A stretch of DNA of 6,724 bases from an uncultured Lautropia sp. (GTDB lineage: Bacteria; Pseudomonadota; Gammaproteobacteria; Burkholderiales; Burkholderiaceae_E): NCBI GenBank assembly GCA_938046755.1, contig CALIXC010000033.1, forward strand, positions 1 to 6,724, given 5' to 3'. The translations under genes were made by a program, and so were the position numbers. The notes under the pieces were generated by a model that did not search any database, had not been told where the DNA came from, and was given only the letters and a program-made list of their open reading frames with translations. Positions 4,140 to 6,724 of the stretch are shown one piece after another (position 1 is the stretch's first letter; each line of letters starts with the position of its first letter).

Positions 4140-6026
4140 ATGGCAGGACTCATCCAGATCGGGCAGAGCGCGCTGGCAGCAGCTTATACGCAGCTTCAGA
4201 CGGGCGGGCACAACATTGCCAACGTGCATACGCCGGGCTATGTGCGCCAGGAAGTGCAGCTGGCGACGGCGGGCGGTCAGTACCATGGGCACGGGTACAT
4301 CGGCAACGGTGTGGAAGTGCAGGACGTGCGCCGCGCCTATGACCGGTTCATGGCTGACGAGGTCACGCGCAGCACCTCGTTGGCCGGCACCGATGCCGTG
4401 CGGGCGCAGCAGCTGGGGCAGGTGGACAACCTGCTGGCCGATACCGAGACGGGCATTGGCGTGGCCATGGACGAGTTCCGTGCGGCGCTGGGCGACCTGG
4501 TGAACCAGCCGGCCGATGGCAGTGCGCGGGCGGTGATTGCGGCACGCGCCAACACGGTGGCAAACCGTTTCTCGGAAACCTCCCAGAAACTGGAAGCGAT
4601 GGTGAGCGAGACCGGCCGTCGGCTGGAGGATTCGGCCGAGTACGTGAATGCTCGTCTTGAACAGGTGGCGTCGCTGAACCGGCAGATCACGCAGTCCTAT
4701 GCCAATGGCCATCAGCCCAACGACATGCTGGACCAGCGTGATTCGCTGATCAACGAGCTGGCTGCGAAGATCCAGATGAACCGCGACGACCAGCCCGATG
4801 GATCGGTGAACCTGTATTCGGCCAACGGTCATTCGCTGGTGCTGTCGGAGCGGGCTGCCCAGCTGAAAATGGTGCCGGGTGATGCCGATTCGGCACGCAC
4901 CCGCCTGATGCTGGACATCCATGGCAAGCAGGTGGAAATGAGCGAGAGCACGCTGGGCTCGGGCGAGATCGCCGGGCTGCTGCGCTTCCGGGACCAGGAC
5001 CTGCTGGCGGTGCAGGCCTCGTTGGGGCGGATGGCGGCGGCATTTGCGGGCGCCTACAACGCGCAGCAGATACGCGGTCTGGATGCGAACGGAAAACGTG
5101 GAGAGCCCATGTTCGAGGTGGGCAAGCCGGTGGTGCAGGCAGCCGACCGCAACACCGGAGATGCTAAGCTGGAGGTGAGCGTTCTCGATACGTCGCAGCT
5201 GAAGGCGGCCGATTACCGTCTTTCCTACGATGGCAGTGTCTACCATCTGGAGGACGTGGTGAGCAAGAGCCGTCGGGAATTCACCCAGATGCCGATCGAG
5301 GTGGACGGCCTGCGTATCCAGAAGGCTTCCGGCACGATGGCTGCCGGGGATGCGATGATGATCCAGGCGGGTACCGCCTATGCAGGCCGCATGCGATCGG
5401 TGCTGCGCGACGGCAGTGCGATTGCCTCTTCGGACGTGATGACGGTGAATGGCAGTCCTGCCAACAGGGGTTACACGACTGTGAGGCAGCTTGCGGAAGC
5501 CGAGGAGGGCAAGGGCGGGCTGGATCCGGTGACGGTGACCTTTACGGCAAACAACCGATACCGGGTCGAAGTGAATGGCAATGCCGTGGGTACCGAAAAG
5601 GAATTCGAACCCGACAAGCCCTTTGATGTGGAGGCGAATGGCTGGAAGCTGACGCTGAGCGGGCGCCCGTCGACGGGGGATGTGCTGGAGATGAAGAAGC
5701 GTAGTGCGCCACGCCAGGACAACGCCAATGCCCGTGAGATGACGTTGTTGGCCGATCGGCACAACGTGGATGGGGCGACCTTCAGCCAGGCCTTTGCGTC
5801 GCTGCTGTCGGATGTGGGAAGCCGTGCGCTGCAGGCCAAGACATCGGAGAAGGCATCGGCCAAGATGCTGGAGGGTGCCAAGACGGTGCTGGCCAACCGC
5901 AGTGGGGTGAACCTGGATGAAGAGGCGGCGCGTCTGCTGCAGTACCGGCAGGCGTACCAGGCGGCGGCGAAGGTGATCCAGACCGCTGACGAAATGTTCA
6001 ATTCGATTCTGGCTCTGGCAAGGTGA
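4140..6026 (+). CDS. flgK: Hook-filament junction protein FlgK (HAP1)
   Basis: FlgK is the first hook-associated protein. It forms a ring on the hook tip and, with FlgL, adapts the hook to the filament; it is exported by the flagellar type III system with FlgN as the usual chaperone. The product has 628 residues, longer than the 547 of E. coli. The extra length lies in the variable middle region, about 330-560. The rod/hook/HAP signature is at 25-37 as NIANVHTPGYVRQ, slightly off the common N-T-P-G-Y-S-R form. Other family blocks are DEFRAALGDLVNQPAD, NDMLDQRDSLINELA (194-208), SGEIAGLLRFRDQ (274-286) and AYNAQQIRGLDANGKRGEPMF. The C-terminal D0 helix covers 589-628, with GVNLDEEAARLLQYRQAYQA and KVIQTADEMFNSIL. 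Both ends, which form the coiled D0 domain, are intact. The stop TGA is embedded in the likely flgL ribosome binding site, so the two genes are probably translationally coupled. Confidence 0.98.
   Translation: MAGLIQIGQSALAAAYTQLQTGGHNIANVHTPGYVRQEVQLATAGGQYHGHGYIGNGVEVQDVRRAYDRFMADEVTRSTSLAGTDAVRAQQLGQVDNLLADTETGIGVAMDEFRAALGDLVNQPADGSARAVIAARANTVANRFSETSQKLEAMVSETGRRLEDSAEYVNARLEQVASLNRQITQSYANGHQPNDMLDQRDSLINELAAKIQMNRDDQPDGSVNLYSANGHSLVLSERAAQLKMVPGDADSARTRLMLDIHGKQVEMSESTLGSGEIAGLLRFRDQDLLAVQASLGRMAAAFAGAYNAQQIRGLDANGKRGEPMFEVGKPVVQAADRNTGDAKLEVSVLDTSQLKAADYRLSYDGSVYHLEDVVSKSRREFTQMPIEVDGLRIQKASGTMAAGDAMMIQAGTAYAGRMRSVLRDGSAIASSDVMTVNGSPANRGYTTVRQLAEAEEGKGGLDPVTVTFTANNRYRVEVNGNAVGTEKEFEPDKPFDVEANGWKLTLSGRPSTGDVLEMKKRSAPRQDNANAREMTLLADRHNVDGATFSQAFASLLSDVGSRALQAKTSEKASAKMLEGAKTVLANRSGVNLDEEAARLLQYRQAYQAAAKVIQTADEMFNSILALAR
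6020..6026 (+). promoter_or_regulatory. Ribosome binding site of flgL overlapping the flgK stop
   Basis: AAGGTGA at 6020-6026 includes the TGA of flgK and is a good anti-Shine-Dalgarno match. It is five bases from the ATG at 6032 but only two from the ATG at 6029, which favours 6032 as the flgL start. Confidence 0.55.
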
Positions 6027-6031
6027 CGATG

Positions 6032-6724
6032 ATGAGAGTGGCAAGCAACCAGTTCCGTAACCAGGCGGTGCAGACCATCACCGAGCAGCAGGCGACCATC
6101 GCCAAGTTGCAGCAGCAGGCCTCGACCGGCCAGAAGGTGAATCGCCCCAGCGATGATCCGCTGGCGGCGGCCGAGGTCGAGCGCCTGCGCTCCGATCAGG
6201 CGCGAACGAACATCGAGAAGCGCATGATGTCGTTTGCCAAGAGCCAGATGGCACAAGCCGAGAGCCTGCTGGGCAACGGCATCGAGACGCTTCAGCGTGC
6301 GCGTGACCTGATGATTAGTGCCCGCAACGGCGCCATGAACCGCGAGGACCGTGAGACGATTGCCGGGCAGCTGATGCAGTACCGCATCGAGCTGTTGGAC
6401 ATCGCGAACCAGCAGACACAGGACGGTAATTACATCTTTGGCGGAAGTGGTAGCGAGCGCGCACCCTTCTGGCCGCAGAACTCTCCCACCTATCAGAGCG
6501 AGCCGGGTGTGCGGCAGACGGGTCTGAGGATTCCCTACGACCTGACGGTGGACGGTTCATGGGTGATGCAGGGGTTTGGCGCCCGGGGTGAAGAAAGCAT
6601 CTTCCAGGAGCTGGATACGGTGATCAATGCGCTGCGCGGCAGCGGTGACATGGATGGCGCGCTGAAGCGTGGGATGTCGTCTGTTCCACCGCCGCCTTTG
6701 GGGCAAGTGTTTCTGTATCCCACT
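6032..6724 (+). CDS. flgL: Hook-filament junction protein FlgL (HAP3), 3' end missing
   Basis: FlgL is the second junction protein, stacked on FlgK and contacting the first flagellin subunits. It is related to flagellin at its ends. From 6032 the product begins MRVASNQ, like the family start MRIS. It carries STGQKVNRPSDDP (31-43), the hallmark of FlgL and flagellin N-terminal helices, then a long helical region, and DGNYIFGGS (131-139), matching the family's DGxYLFxG motif. The ORF is still open at the right edge after 231 codons; FlgL proteins usually have 300-400 residues, so the C-terminal helix is missing. An ATG one codon earlier (6029) is in frame but too close to the ribosome binding site. 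Up to MSSV (residue 218) the sequence reads as FlgL. From about 6686 the frame gives PPPPLGQVFLYPT, which does not fit the expected helix and may reflect frameshifts or sequencing errors near the edge. Confidence 0.94.
   Translation, partial: MRVASNQFRNQAVQTITEQQATIAKLQQQASTGQKVNRPSDDPLAAAEVERLRSDQARTNIEKRMMSFAKSQMAQAESLLGNGIETLQRARDLMISARNGAMNREDRETIAGQLMQYRIELLDIANQQTQDGNYIFGGSGSERAPFWPQNSPTYQSEPGVRQTGLRIPYDLTVDGSWVMQGFGARGEESIFQELDTVINALRGSGDMDGALKRGMSSVPPPPLGQVFLYPT

Noticed and set aside
3543..6044. An 833-codon open frame on the minus strand, opposite flgJ and flgK
   Set aside because: It lies antisense to two strongly supported genes. It reads as a His/Arg/Leu/Gln-rich sequence without recognisable domains, as expected when a GC-rich gene with biased third positions keeps its opposite frame free of stops.

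Overview
The window is a stretch of a flagellar structural-gene operon, all on the + strand, in the order (flgF end)-flgG-flgH-flgI-flgJ-flgK-flgL(start). The DNA is visibly GC-rich with strong G/C preference at third codon positions. FlgJ is of the two-domain type (rod-cap domain plus GH73 peptidoglycan hydrolase), and the L- and P-ring genes flgH and flgI are present. Together these point to a Gram-negative beta- or gammaproteobacterium; a betaproteobacterium of the Burkholderiales fits best, but the genus cannot be read from the sequence alone.

Layout: positions 2-22 look like the last codons of flgF. A 128-base gap follows, then flgG (distal rod), flgH (L-ring lipoprotein, almost touching flgG), a 154-base gap packed with inverted repeats, flgI (P-ring), a 65-base gap with a GC-rich hairpin, flgJ (rod cap and muramidase), flgK (first hook-filament junction protein) 21 bases later, and flgL (second junction protein), whose start lies just past the flgK stop and which runs off the right edge. 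No gene-free stretch exceeds 300 bases. I see no tRNA, rRNA, mobile element, CRISPR array or convincing promoter.

The genes act in sequence during assembly. FlgJ opens the cell wall and caps the growing rod. FlgF and FlgG build the rod. FlgI and FlgH form the P and L rings that bush the rod through the peptidoglycan and outer membrane. After the hook is finished, FlgK and FlgL form the junction on which the filament polymerises.

This is an ordinary flagellar locus and I found no new protein system. The points most worth a second look are the RNA-level structure in the longer intergenic gaps (especially a stem that covers the flgI ribosome binding site), a run of eight G inside flgI, and the last ~40 bases of flgL, which stop reading like FlgL and look frameshifted.
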